Positions 1-10,539 are shown, counted from the first letter of the stretch. The stretch: DNA of 64,000 bases from Ascarosepion bandense (GCA_037127315.1 JBBBDQ010001456.1:165001-229000), one strand, 5' to 3'. A program made the numbers and translations. The notes: generated by a model from the sequence alone, not told the origin.

Positions 1-628
1 TATGTGTGTGTATATATATAGTCTATAGATATGTGTGTTTGTGTATAGATATGTGTGTGTATATATATAGTCTGTATAGATATGTGTGTTTGTATATATA
101 TAGTCTGTATATATATAGTCTGTATAGATATGTGTGTTTGTATATATATAGTCTGTATATATATATATAGTCTGTATAGATATGTGTGTTTGTATATATA
201 TAGTCTGTATATATATATAGTGTGTATAGATATGTGTGTTTGTGTATATATATAGTGTGTATAGATGTGTGTGTATAGATATGTATGTGTGTATATATAT
301 ATAGTGTGTGTATAGATATGTATGTGTGTATATATATATAGTGTGTGTATAGATGTGTGTGTGTGTATAGATATGTATGTGTGCATATATGTATATAGCG
401 TGTGTGTATAGATATGTATGTGTGTGTGTAGATGTGTGTGTGTATATATATAGTGTGTGTATATAATGTATGTATATATGTGTGTATATGAATATATATA
501 TATATATACGTATATGTGTGTATATGAATATATATATATATATATACGTATATGTGTGTATATGTGAATATGCCAATGTGTGAGTGAATGTGTGTTGATA
601 TGAATATATACGCTAATATGTATGTGTC

Positions 629-671
<43 letters not shown>

Positions 672-762
672 GCTAATATGTATGTGTATACATATGCTAA
701 TATGTGTGTCTGTGTATATATACTCTAATATGTATGTGTATATATAAATATGTGTGTCTATA
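1..762. repeat. TG/TA minisatellite array
   Basis: This is low-complexity sequence of interleaved (TG)n, (TA)n and short recurring words such as tagtctgtatagatatgtg. The first 450 bases show an irregular higher-order unit of roughly 40-50 bases; later parts decay into plain (TA)n and variants with tatgtgtg and gctaatatg. Any open frame here is an artefact of the repeat. It abuts the poly-T that marks the 3' end of a minus-strand LINE copy. Confidence 0.95.
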
Positions 763-1037
763 TTTTTTTTTTTTTTTTTTTAATCATTTCACCCGGAGCA
801 AGGCGGAAACGCCACTGATGTGCAGGGGGCTACATAAATGTAAAAAGATTAATTAGAAAAGAGTGAGGAGTACAAACTAGTTAGAAAGGAACAATAGAAA
901 GCTGAGAAAGCAGGTGCGATGGCAGATACATAGGTGGAAAGAAAGGGAAGGTTATACAGGGGAGGGGAGAGAGCTAGAGTCCAGTGGTTAGTAGATGAGT
1001 ATTGACTTTGCATTTAAATTTCTGGAGGTTGTAGCCG

Positions 1038-1885
1038 TCAGGAAAGCAAGAATACGGGAGCGAGTTCCACAGGCGGGAAGTGCGGAGAGAAGAAGCTGCA
1101 GGAGTAGAATTGTTGTCTGTATTTGGCTAACCTGACTGTGAATGGGTGGGACCCAGTTGCCAGTCCGGTGGCATGAGTAAACCCCTGTTGAGGAGGCATC
1201 AGTGACTTTTCGTCTGAGCAGAAGCCATGAAAGTATTTATAGAACAGACAAAGGGAGGCTACATTTCGATGATGGGGAAGTGGCTGCAGTCGAGCCGCCA
1301 GATTACAGACTCTCCTTTGGAGCCTGTCAAGAACACTGAGGAGAACGGCAGGGGCACCTGAACATAAATGGCAGCAGTACTCCATGCACGGACGGATGGT
1401 TGACTTGTATATATGCAGGATGGATTCAGGTGGAAAAAACATCCTGGATCGACATAGTGACCCAACCTTCTTAGCAGTAGATTTTGCTATGGATTCAATA
1501 TAGTGGTTCCATTTGAGGTCTGAGGACAGGATAAGTCCGAGGAGGCGTAGTGTATTACTCTCCGGGAGAATCGCTTGGTCCATGCTTATGGGAGGCAGGA
1601 GAGGTTGCCTGTGATGGTTGACAGACAACAGCTTGGTCTTAGATGAATTGAAGTTGACAAGCCACTTCTTGCCCCAGTTCACCACAGTGTGTAGATCCTG
1701 CTCAAGGTCAGCAGCGAGATTATGTCTGTCCGCCACGACAGGTTTCTTACTGGTGCGGGAGTATATTGTAGTGTCATCTGCGTAGATGCCTACTTGGGAC
1801 TTGATCTCATCTGGGAGGTCGTTGATGAAAATAAGGAAGAGTGTCAGGCCCAGGATAGAGCCCTGTGGGACACCAGCATTCGTGT
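1038..1885 (-). pseudogene. LINE-A reverse transcriptase, C-terminal half
   Basis: This frame is open for about 283 codons on the minus strand. In order it shows GVPQGSILG, the catalytic motif YADD (1773-1784), a segment reading WGKKWLVNFNSSKTKLL, then the family C-terminal region (SILHIYKSTIRPCMEYCC; NVASLCLFYKYFHG). The enzyme would copy LINE RNA at a nicked chromosomal target. The N-terminal part of the domain is lost to satellite, and the C-terminal end leaves frame near HFPPVELAPVF, where relatives read LWNSLP, so no full protein is made. The long stop-free frame and intact YADD make it the best preserved LINE-A coding block here. Confidence 0.85.
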
Positions 1886-1931
1886 ATAGATGTGTATGTG
1901 TGTGTATATATATATATATATATATAGATGT

Positions 1932-1966
<35 letters not shown>

Positions 1967-1978
1967 GATGTGTATTTT
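1886..1978. repeat. TG/TA satellite inside LINE-A copy 1
   Basis: About 90 bases of tatagatgtgtatgtgtg plus (TA)n lie between two collinear parts of the LINE-A reverse transcriptase. The words match the array at 1-762. Confidence 0.9.
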
Positions 1979-2100
1979 GTGGTTATTTAAGAAAGATTGG
2001 ATTAGGTCAAGCAGGCGACCGGTAATACCATAACTGAGTAGTTTGCATAGGAGGCCAGAGTGCCAAACCCTGTTGAAAGCCTTGGAGATGTCCAGATGCG

Positions 2101-2312
2101 AATATGTGTGTATATATGTGTATATATACGCTCATATGTATGTGTGTATATATATATATATATATATGAATGTATGTGCAAGTATATGTGTATATATATA
2201 GTATGTAAATCATGTGTAAATGCATATATATTTTTTTTGTGTGTGTGTATGCATATATTTGTTTATATTTATATAATGTATATGTGTGTATATACATGTA
2301 TATATTTAAGTG
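2101..2312. repeat. TG/TA satellite 5' of LINE-A copy 1
   Basis: A (TG)n/(TA)n tract of the same character as 1-762 begins exactly where LINE-A homology stops. Confidence 0.9.
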
Positions 2313-2759
2313 ATTACCAATAAGCAGATATGCTAATAAAGTTTTTATATGCAATTCGTATATAATTTAAGTCCCTTACAATAACCCGTCGATGTTTTTG
2401 TAATACTCATGTAATTCCCCATTAAAGGATTTATAGATTCTAATCTGTTTGTAATAATTGGTTCTCTTTTATATTTATAGTATTATTAATTTATTTTTAT
2501 TAATTAAAATTTAAAATTTTTATAATTATTATATATTTTAAAATCTTTATTATTATTATAATTGTTAATATTGTCATCAATAATAATAATAAAATTGATT
2601 TTTTTTTCCATTTGAAATTATATTTTTATCATCATTAGCATTGTTATCATCCGACTATATTCTAAAGATTAATATTATTGTCATGAAACTAAAAAGATTA
2701 TATTTATAAGATGAAGATATTATTGCTGCTGAAATTTATATAAAAAACTACCAATTCTG
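2313..2759. other. AT-rich spacer, nothing recognised
   Basis: The sequence is very AT-rich with many ATT/TTA triplets (ttattattat). I see no coding frame, tail or terminal repeat. Confidence 0.7.
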
Positions 2760-4009
2760 TTTCTGGCATGCTGGCTTTCTATGCAAACTGCGGAGCTATG
2801 ATATAACTGGGCATTTGTTTGACCTAATCCAGTCTTTCCTCTCTAACCACACATTGAAAGTGGTATTAAATGGACATGCCTCCCAGAACTACCATATGAA
2901 CACGGGTGTCCCTCAAGGCTCTATCCTAGGTCCTACACTCTTTCTGATCTGCATTAATGATCTCCCCGATGCCATAAGATCCCAAGTAGGTATGTATGTC
3001 AAGACACCACAGTTTACTCTTGCCTCAATCAAAAATCTGGTGTGGGTGACAAAGCCAACCTTGCAGCCGAGGTTGAGAAGGACCTCCAATCCATAGTGGA
3101 CTGGGGTAAGAAATGGCTCGTGAATTTTAATGCATCTAAAACAAAGCTGCTATCAATTAACCATCATAGACAATCGCACCTACCTCCCATTAGCATGGAA
3201 CAGGCTTGCCTCCCAGAGAGTAAAAACTATGCCTGCTTGGCCTCACACTCTCAGTGGACCTCAAGTGGAATGACTATATTGAATCCATTGCTAAATCCAC
3301 TGCTATGAAAGTCGGTTCTCTGTGCAGGGCCCGGAAGTTTTTTCCGTCTGAATCTATCCTGCACATATATAAATCTACCATCCGCCCGTGTATTGAATAC
3401 TGCTGCCACATCTGGTTGGGTGCCCCTGCTATTCTCCTCGGGGTTCTTGACAAAATACAACGGAGAGTCTGTAATGTGATCGATACCGACTTGGCAGACC
3501 GGCTGCAGTCACTCTTTCACCGGCGTGACGTGGCTTCCCTGTGCCTCTTTTATAAATACTTTCACGGCATCTGCTCCGATGAACTTAGATCACTGGTGCC
3601 CCCTAGGTACGAATTTGCACAAGATACTAGATTAGCAACTAGGTTCCCCCCCCCCCCACCTTTTACATTGAAACTGATAAAATGTAACCACAATTTCTAC
3701 TCCAACAGCTTCTTTTCTCACACTTCCTGCCTGTGGAATTCCCTTCCACATGCTTGCTTCCCTGATAGCTATAATCTTCAGGAGTTTAAATGTAAGGCCA
3801 ATAGACACCTCCTAACACACTAACTCACATCCATTCTCTCAGTCTTCCCATCTACCCAACCCTCAACCTCGGTATCTTAACCCGTCTATCACCCTCCTTC
3901 TGACATTTCCTATATCTAACCACTCTTTCTCTTCACCTTCCCCTCTGTAACCCCCTGCGTGGCAGTGAAATGCCTTGCTTGGGGTGAAATGATTTAAAAA
4001 AAAAAAAAA
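2760..4009 (+). mobile_element. LINE-A copy 2, 5'-truncated, frameshifted
   Basis: This plus-strand LINE-A copy begins in the reverse transcriptase (HAGFLCKL region) and ends in the family tail (cttgcttggggtgaaatgat) and a poly-A run at 3994-4008. Readable blocks are FDLIQSFLSN, GVPQGSILGPTLF, then a second frame from about 3042 (KWLVNFNASKTKLLS) and a third from 3254 to 3823 (IRPCIEYCCHIW, NVIDTDLADRL, CLWNSLPHACFPDSYNL). At least two frameshifts break it, and the catalytic YADD is replaced by YVKT, so it is dead. The intact C-terminal end shows the family's LWNSLP signature and 3' untranslated region. A run of C at 3646-3657 sits inside the coding part. Confidence 0.9.
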
Positions 4010-4335
4010 TATGGCCTCTAAATTTACAGTCCTGTATTTGAAAATGTTTAACCTAAAGTGCCATTCAAGGTTGTCTTATTGTCTGGTTTGTAAGTGCAAA
4101 ATTCTAAATATGACATCTGCATTTAAAAATTAACATTACATAACTGACACCCTCTCCCAACAATTAAATTGTTTTCTTTTTTTCCCCTTCCCCCCACTAT
4201 TTCTTCCATCTGGATAAATCTAATCCATTTTTGTAAAAAAATTTTGTCTGATGAGTTGGACATTTTTTTAAAAATATTCAATAAATTATCACCAATGGTT
4301 TTAGAAATTCGGCCAATTCATTTTCATTTCAATAT
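4010..4335. other. spacer, nothing recognised
   Basis: Unique-looking AT-rich DNA between the LINE-A poly-A and the next microsatellite. Confidence 0.6.
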
Positions 4336-4386
4336 GTATGTGTGTGTATATATGTATTTATGTGTGTAGCTGTATGTATACATATC

Positions 4387-4444
<58 letters not shown>

Positions 4445-4500
4445 TGTGTGTGTATATATGTACATGTGTGTGTATATATGTACATATGTGTGTGTATATA
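4336..4500. repeat. TG/TA microsatellite
   Basis: (TA)n followed by about 32 bases of (TG)n and then tgtatatatgtaca variants. It ends at the 5' TC of a Helitron. Confidence 0.9.
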
Positions 4501-5202
4501 TCTAAACTTATTTATAAATGGAACTTTGTCTGTGTGTGTATGTGTATCCGTTACCTATAGACTCCGAAACGGCTGAACCGATTTTCTTGAAAATTTACAC
4601 AGTTGTACTATAAGCGTCTGCAAGTGTTCTTAGCTAGGTTTTGTGTCGAGGTACCTCCGATAAATATCGAAAATCGATTATCGAAAGAATTGGGTTATAG
4701 AAGGAGTGATCTGATTTTAATCAAATTTCATACACTCATAGACAAACACATAAGAAACCATATTCAGAAGTTTCAAGGTTGCAGTTCTATCCTTGGATGA
4801 CTTATTTGACTCCAATATTGGAAATCGATACCCCGATATCCTACCAGGTCTGATGAAAATCAGTTTTTCAGCCCTTCTATTTTAGTTTTTGCTTTGGGTT
4901 TGGCTCTAAGTAGGTATAATTGTAGTTCTTAGTCTCAGCTATGATACCATTTACTCAGAGGATTTATTTAACCTTCAAAGTACAATTTACAATGAAAAAA
5001 ACTTATTTGATATCGATACCAGGAAATCAAAATTTGACTTACATCCATTCATTTTTCTTTCAGTCTACGGTTTCGCTTTAACTGGAAGCAACTATTGCTT
5101 TTTAGTCTTTCGTGCTAATGTTGAAAGAGTCTGAGCTCCAGGACCATGGATTAGTTTTAAGGCTTTCATTACATCCGAGCAACGGTGTGCTATACTGCTA
5201 GT
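4501..5202 (+). mobile_element. Non-autonomous Helitron
   Basis: This 702-base rolling-circle transposon derivative starts with TC (tctaaacttatttataaatgg, followed by gtctgtgtg) and ends with CTAGT at 5198-5202, matching the family rule 5' TC ... CTRRT 3'. Just inside the 3' end is a short hairpin, AGCA-acggtg-TGCT (5178-5191). The phrase gaaacggctgaaccgatttt near 4565 is, to my knowledge, common in invertebrate Helitrons. No Rep/helicase frame is present, so it would need an autonomous partner. It lies inside a TG/TA microsatellite; the 3' flank is G rather than the usual T. Confidence 0.75.
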
Positions 5203-5273
5203 GTGTGTGTGTGCATGCATAAGTATATATGTATGAGTATATATATGTGTATGTATGTGTTTGTGTGTTTTAT

Positions 5274-5313
<40 letters not shown>
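5203..5313. repeat. TG/TA microsatellite
   Basis: tgtgtgtgtgcatgcat-type repeat followed by (TA)n at 5283-5313. It is the downstream half of the tract that holds the Helitron. Confidence 0.9.
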
Positions 5314-5317
<4 letters not shown>

Positions 5318-5419
5318 GCATGTTTCATTACATAATATAGACGAGTTTTCTCTTTTATGTAAATTTTTTATATTGTCTGATAAGCTTAATAGCATTATCA
5401 TTAAATGAAGAACGAAAAT

Positions 5420-6020
5420 CACAATATTGATACATAATTTTTTTTATAATTCAGTCTCAGCTTTTGGCTTACATAAGCCATTTTAAAGATGTCAGTTACA
5501 TTATAGTATAACAATTCATGTACAAACAATAATGACAATCTGTTTTTGTTTATATGGAAGATTTCCAAGCAACAACAAACTCGTATATATAAGACATTGG
5601 AAGTGAATATCACACCACAGCTCATGACGTGATACATGACCACGCGAAAGTGAAAACAAGAAATATTAAGTATGGTAAGCCATTAGAATAAACCAATGAC
5701 TTCTGTTATTAATTATAGGCATCTAAGGATATTTGTGGAGATTTCATAGTTTATTTTGTTCAGGTTAGGTTTTAACTGTTATATTTAGTTTAAAAAAATT
5801 TTAGTTTTCGTTTATTGTTTTCATATTTATAGTTATGTTTTCAACAAGGGTTTTCTGGAATTGTGTATGTGACCAGGCATTTTGTTTGAAATACCTAAAA
5901 ATGTTAGAATTATTGTTCAAATCTAGTGTCAAGCATTGTGAAAGCGAGTTTGTGCTGTGACCAACATAAATATTATTATTTAATTCGTTGGAGATACAAT
6001 CTCCCAAAGGCCATGTGAAT
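5420..6020 (-). mobile_element. PLE-3 fragment: GIY-YIG end and 3' region
   Basis: The minus strand at 5801-6007 encodes a GIY-YIG endonuclease piece typical of Penelope-like retroelements (GDCISNELNNNIYVGH, then SLSQCLTLDLNNNSNIFRYF and TLVENITI). This domain nicks the target during retrotransposition. The reverse transcriptase is missing upstream, so this is a 5'-truncated copy. Downstream (5461-5490, minus strand) the 3' region carries a hairpin GGCTTA-tg-TAAGCC followed by AAAGC, a layout recurring in other PLE tails here. It is a different family from PLE-1 at 7087-8570. Confidence 0.65.
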
Positions 6021-6065
6021 TTGTAAACTATGTTGTTTTTTTTGCAAATATATATATACTTATAA

Positions 6066-6213
6066 ATATATAAGAGACAATTAATGTCTTATGTTTGATC
6101 ATGAGCAGTTCTAAACATCGTATTTTGTCTTTTTTTCCTGAAATTAAAGCCAAAATACAATGTTTAAAACAGCTCATGATTAAACATAGACATTCATTGT
6201 CTCTTATATTTAA
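6066..6213. repeat. Foldback element, 66-bp inverted arms
   Basis: The left arm 6066-6132 (ataagagacaattaatgtct) and right arm 6146-6213 are reverse complements with a few mismatches, separated by about 13 bases. Transcribed, it would form one long hairpin. No coding content; it could be a small MITE or a head-to-head duplicated tail. Confidence 0.8.
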
Positions 6214-6251
6214 CAGTATATGTTTAGAAAATTATCTGCTGCCTTGATACA

Positions 6252-6256
<5 letters not shown>

Positions 6257-6291
<35 letters not shown>
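6257..6291. repeat. (TA)n microsatellite
   Basis: Pure TA repeat between the foldback element and the PLE-derived palindrome. Confidence 0.95.
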
Positions 6292-6293
<2 letters not shown>

Positions 6294-6299
6294 ATTATT

Positions 6300-6808
6300 T
6301 AATTACTTAGGTTTTGCTCATAATAAAATTAGACCAGTACACAGTTGTATAAAAAATGTTCAATACAATTATATTGTAGAACTTTTGAATATTTTTCATT
6401 TGTAAAAGAGTTTCTACCATGTCTTCAGGCAATTTGCAGTAACTGATTTTACATGTTTTTTTGTTTTTTTTAAGAATGCTCACATAATTTTTTAATGCTT
6501 ACGTGATGAGGAATTTTTGAATGTACAATTTTTAAAATTATAACAGTTTCATCCATTTTTTAAATAATAAACATTTTCATCTATGAACCTAATAGGTATT
6601 TTAAGGAATGGTTACACTTAGGCATAATTTCTGTTAATTCATTTTCCCAAAGAAAAATGAATTACTGAATGAAAGAACAGAAATTATGACTAACTATGTC
6701 ATAAAATACCTATTAGGGCCATACAACCATGGATGAAAACATCATAATTTTAAAAAGTCAGTTATTGCAAATAGCCTGAAGATGCCCTCTGAAAGAAACT
6801 TGTTCACA

Positions 6809-6815
<7 letters not shown>
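6300..6815. repeat. PLE-derived head-to-head palindrome
   Basis: The left part (for example tcttcaggcaatttgcagta near 6425) recurs inverted on the right (gcaaatagcctgaaga near 6775). Inner arms around 6620-6690 (cataatttctgttaattcat) are also inverted, about a 7-base centre. The same sequence forms a palindrome at 50838-51215, and its outer part matches the 3' region of PLE-1 relics at 15290-15790 and 50320-50810. Penelope-like elements often carry terminal repeats in inverted order, so this is probably two PLE-1 ends joined head to head. Confidence 0.7.

Positions 6816-6855
<40 letters not shown>
6814..6855. repeat. (TA)n(CA)n microsatellite
   Basis: About 32 bases of (TA)n followed by (AC)5 at the edge of the PLE palindrome. 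Confidence 0.95.
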
Positions 6856-7067
6856 AGTATAGAGTAGGTATGGATGGAATAAAATTCTGTATTTAAAGAA
6901 ACACTCTTCTTAAAAAAAAGTGCTCAGTACAAGTAAAGCAAATAGTATTTATTTAGAATTATATTATAAACATGTTATGATATCATTCCAAAAGTAGCAT
7001 AATACACATTCATATATATTCACACAAACATTCATATATTATATATGAATATCTTTGTGTGTGTGAA

Positions 7068-7086
7068 TATATATATATATATATAT
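7068..7086. repeat. (TA)n microsatellite
   Basis: Short TA tract at the 3' end of the readable PLE-1 coding region. Confidence 0.9.
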
Positions 7087-8501
7087 GGTTCCTTTACCGA
7101 TTTAGATGTTCTGGCTTGTTTGAGGATTTTCCATTTAGCTTTAGGTGTTTTATTTTTTTTTAACTTCCAAAAATATTAGTGACGTCATATTTTGTTTGTC
7201 TTTGTTATTGAAGGATGAGAGGTGATTGTAAAAGCGCTTTTTAAAAACGTTCATAGTGTTTCCGATATAAATTTTAGCATGCCTAGGATTTTCCATGGAT
7301 GAAATTAAACACATATACACCAGGGATTTTGTTAAGCATTTATTAGGTATGGGGCATTGGTTCAGGTTTCTACAATTACAAAAGTTGTTATTATGGAGCA
7401 AACTGACATGAGTGTTAGTTATTTTTGTTGTATGATTTCAATATTCTATTGTTATGTAATTTAATTATTTTTTCTAAATTGTTTAACAACTATAACTGAG
7501 TTTTATTGTATTCCTATTGAAAATTTTGCTTAAAGGGTTAATTTTGGGGAAATGTTTATCTATCAGCTGAAGAAATTTATGTCCCAGTTTAAAATTAACT
7601 AACTGATTAATGGAGGGTTATTCCATATAATTTTTCTAAAAAGCTAATCTTGGAGGATTGAAAGTCACTGTCTCTAAGAATTTTATAAATTGTTTTGTGC
7701 TTATCAAATATTTCTTTATTTGAGGAGTGTATGCTTATGCAGCATTCAACTGATGATGAAATATGTTTGATAATGGATGGTGGGTGATTAGAGTTGGGGT
7801 TTATATAGATTGGGTTAGCATTATTTTTCATGTAAGGTTGAAAAGTGTTAGACTAAGTCTAATGTTATGTTAAGAAGTCAACTTGTTTTATATTAGGGTT
7901 AATTACCATGCTAAGACCAAAAGGTTTAAAAACTCTATGAATTAATTTTCTAAGTCTATCAACCTTACCTCCAGTGGATTTATTTAATATCATGAGTCCA
8001 TCATCTCTATAAAGTCCTATATTTTTAATGTTGATTTCTTTATATGCCGTGAGGTTGTACAGGAGAAATAATTTGATTAGATCCAAAGATTCTCCAGAAT
8101 AACAGAGCTCCCATAGATAAATCAAAATTATCTGTTGAGTTTTTGGTCTACTGTTCGTTGTTGTGGATAAGAACTGATTTTCTACAGTTCAAGATTATTT
8201 TGATTTCATCTTTTGAGATGTCCGAATAAAATTCCGTGAATTCCAAGGCAAGGTTGAGGAGGCTCTCAGATAATTTTCAGTAGAATTCTGGTTTGTGGTC
8301 CTTAAAAGTATATAAGTTTCCTTTGTTGTAATTTTTGGGACTCTGTCACTGATTTTCAGTTTGTCAGTGATTTGTTTGTCTGAGTAGTTAATTTTATGTA
8401 GTTTGAGTGCTGTGTTGATTTTTTTGTAGTTTTTTTGTTAGGTTTTTCTTGATTAGGTCTTTGTGCTCTTTAGGGTCCATCTTATAAAAATTTTCGGACA
8501 T
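7087..8501 (-). pseudogene. PLE-1 reverse transcriptase/GIY-YIG polyprotein
   Basis: This minus-strand relic covers most of a Penelope-like protein. From the start codon at 8501 it reads MSENFYKMDPKEHKDLI, a usual N-terminal PLE stretch, then KLKISDRVPKITTKE. An internal deletion near 8280 joins this to the mid reverse transcriptase. The catalytic motif LYRDDG is intact (8000-8011), followed by FKPFGLSMVINPN and later SNHPPSIIKHISSSVE. The GIY-YIG endonuclease follows at 7401-7150 (FCNCRNLNQCPI, KIYIGNTMNVFKKRFYNHLS), running on to WKILKQARTSK near 7100. Several stops and frameshifts separate the blocks, so no active protein is expected. A hammerhead ribozyme lies 15 bases upstream of the start codon. 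Confidence 0.85.
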
Positions 8502-8515
8502 GTACAAATTATCAT

Positions 8516-8570
8516 CTACTACAAAGTGTACATTGTTTCAACATTGAAAGGACAATGTCTCATCAGGTAG
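8516..8570 (-). ncRNA. Hammerhead ribozyme HHR-1 (PLE-1)
   Basis: On the minus strand the core CUGAUGA (8560-8566), GAA and the cleavage triplet GUA are all present and correctly spaced. Stem I is CUAC/GUAG; stem II is GACAUUG/CAAUGUU with loop UCCUUU; stem III is ACAA/UUGU with loop UGUACACU. Cleavage is predicted after A at 8520. Hammerheads in the terminal repeats of Penelope-like elements are an established association, thought to process the element RNA. It directly precedes the PLE-1 start codon. Self-cleavage is inferred from structure only. Confidence 0.87.
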
Positions 8571-8579
8571 TGTGAAAAG

Positions 8580-10535
8580 ATGTAAAATTCTTTTGGCAAA
8601 TATTTCGCTCATTATTTTAATGTAAAATAATTTTTTTAAATTTTTAAATTAGTTTTTTGAATTATTATTAATTTGTATTCACTTATCCTATTTTGTCTTT
8701 ATTATTATGATTATTATTATTAGTTTTTCTGTTATATTTTACATATTTTTAGTTATTTTTAATTTTAATTTTTATTATTACTTTAAAGTTTCTAAGTATT
8801 AGTTTCTTTAATACCACGTTATTATGACTGCCAATATGTTTTATATAATAATATAATACTATTATTATGATTGTAATTAATAAGAAAAACTAACAATTAA
8901 TTTTTCTAGTGAAAGTTCAACCTCTAATTTTTAATTTTTAAGTTTGAATGTCATGCATCTAAAAATAGACAACTAGCAACCCAAGTCAGTATTCATTGTT
9001 TTCCTTAACGACGTTTTTTTGTAAATCTAGACCAAGGCCAACTTGTGACACTAAGATTTAACAAGTTAAACTCCCTTTCCTCGTCTTCTTTTTTTCTCCT
9101 TTTCTTTTTCTTTTTTCTTCTTTTTCTCCTTTTTCTATTTCACTTGACTTTGTTTTGGATAAATTCATTTCCATTCATTGTTGTATGAATTTGGTCTGAT
9201 GAGCAGTAATAAGAGAACCACGAAACATAATATTACCTACATGTTTATAAAATCATTCAACATTTTATATATATATGTATATATACATACACACACATCT
9301 TTTGTCACAACAAAACACTGTTGTTGCATGCCTGTTTATGAGTCATTTTCTAACTGGCCATATTACTGTAAGCAGTGTTGAATAAGATTTGATCAAAGGA
9401 GTAGGGTATCTAGATCTGTCTTTTGTGCTTCTTGTTATGTCACCTTTTGTTAATAATGATATATTTTATAATGATATGAAGAATGTAAATCTGTATATAG
9501 AAAATAGAAATCTTTTTATGTTTATTTATAGATGAACTTGTTTTTGAAATTTATTCATGTAAGAATGTTTTCATTGATCAGAAAATAATGTAGAAATAAG
9601 TGATGCTGTTGTTTAACCTTTATTTCTTCACTTATTTCCTTATTTTAGTTGTCTGCTACTCTCTTTTATATTCTATACCTCTTCATCTTTGAGAGATCAT
9701 CTTTCTTCCTGCATTTTTTTTGTATTTCAGAATAAAACTAATTTCTTTTTTTTTTTAATAATTTAACTTACATAAGATTTACAGAGTTCAAAAATTGATC
9801 TTTCACTTTTTGTTTTCTTGTTTGTCCTCCTTTTCTTTTTATATGAATTTGCAAAAAGTTTATATTAAGATTATTATTCTGCTTCTTATAAAATTTAACA
9901 ATCTCAACTAAACTCAAAGCAAATGAATAGAATTCTTTGATATTGATGTGGTCTAGATAAAATTTATTATCAGTTTGGGTCTTGGAGTTTCTAGAATAAA
10001 AAATACATCTAAATCAATAAAAACATAAGAATTTACATTAAAGAATATATTTTACAAATTGATGAAATTAAACATTAATAAAATATTAATCAAAATTTTA
10101 AAAGAATTAATAAATATAAATTTAATGAAATCTACAAGAACCTTCTGTGTTTTTACCATTCACTGATCAGCAAGGCTTTTTTTTCCAAGATTGAATTAAG
10201 TATGTTAAGTAACATTTTCTATGAAGATTATTGGCTGCCAATCATGGATTTTGAAAGATTAAATAATTCCATTATGAAATACACAATTTCTCTCAAATGC
10301 ATGATATTGTCATTTGAATGAAGATAAATCTCATATGAGGTTATATTTCTGAAGTGTCTGGAATAATATTTACAAGCAGCACTTTTCACTATTTTATGAA
10401 GTTAACTTAATGATATTGGTTCTTTTCTCTTTTTTTGCAATGCAATTTTTTCTATATAAATATTCCTTTTTAGCAATTAAAAAAAAGAGATTAAATATTG
10501 CATAGATTTTAATATATTTAATGCACATAATATTT

Positions 10536-10539
<4 letters not shown>
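8580..10539. other. AT-rich spacer, no gene seen
   Basis: About 2 kb of T- and A-rich DNA, including pyrimidine-rich runs near 9080-9140 and short TA tracts near 9265. The part next to HHR-1 may belong to the PLE-1 5' terminal repeat, but I cannot set its limit. Confidence 0.6.

Larger units (their letters stand above)
763..2100 (-). mobile_element. LINE-A copy 1, 5'-truncated
   Basis: This minus-strand non-LTR retrotransposon copy starts (3' end) with a T-run followed by the family tail (aatcatttcaccc, agcaaggcgg), seen again at several loci here. Going upstream it encodes the C-terminal region, the palm of the reverse transcriptase and, at 1979-2100, the segment reading DISKAFNRVWHSGLL. 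The coding part is split at 1886-1978 by TG/TA satellite that replaces about 60 bases of LINE, and the copy ends at about 2100 in more satellite. The C-terminal LWNSLP-type region and the endonuclease of a sister copy place it in the jockey/CR1-like group; the exact clade is not resolved. Confidence 0.9.

Noticed and set aside
55..2354. Open frames of 60-115 codons within the TG/TA satellite
   Set aside because: Products are Tyr-Ile-Cys-Val repeats dictated by the satellite and no start or splice context supports them.
9196..9226. CTGATGA followed by CGAAAC, hammerhead-like
   Set aside because: The 18 bases between do not form a stem II, and no stem III with a cleavage triplet follows.
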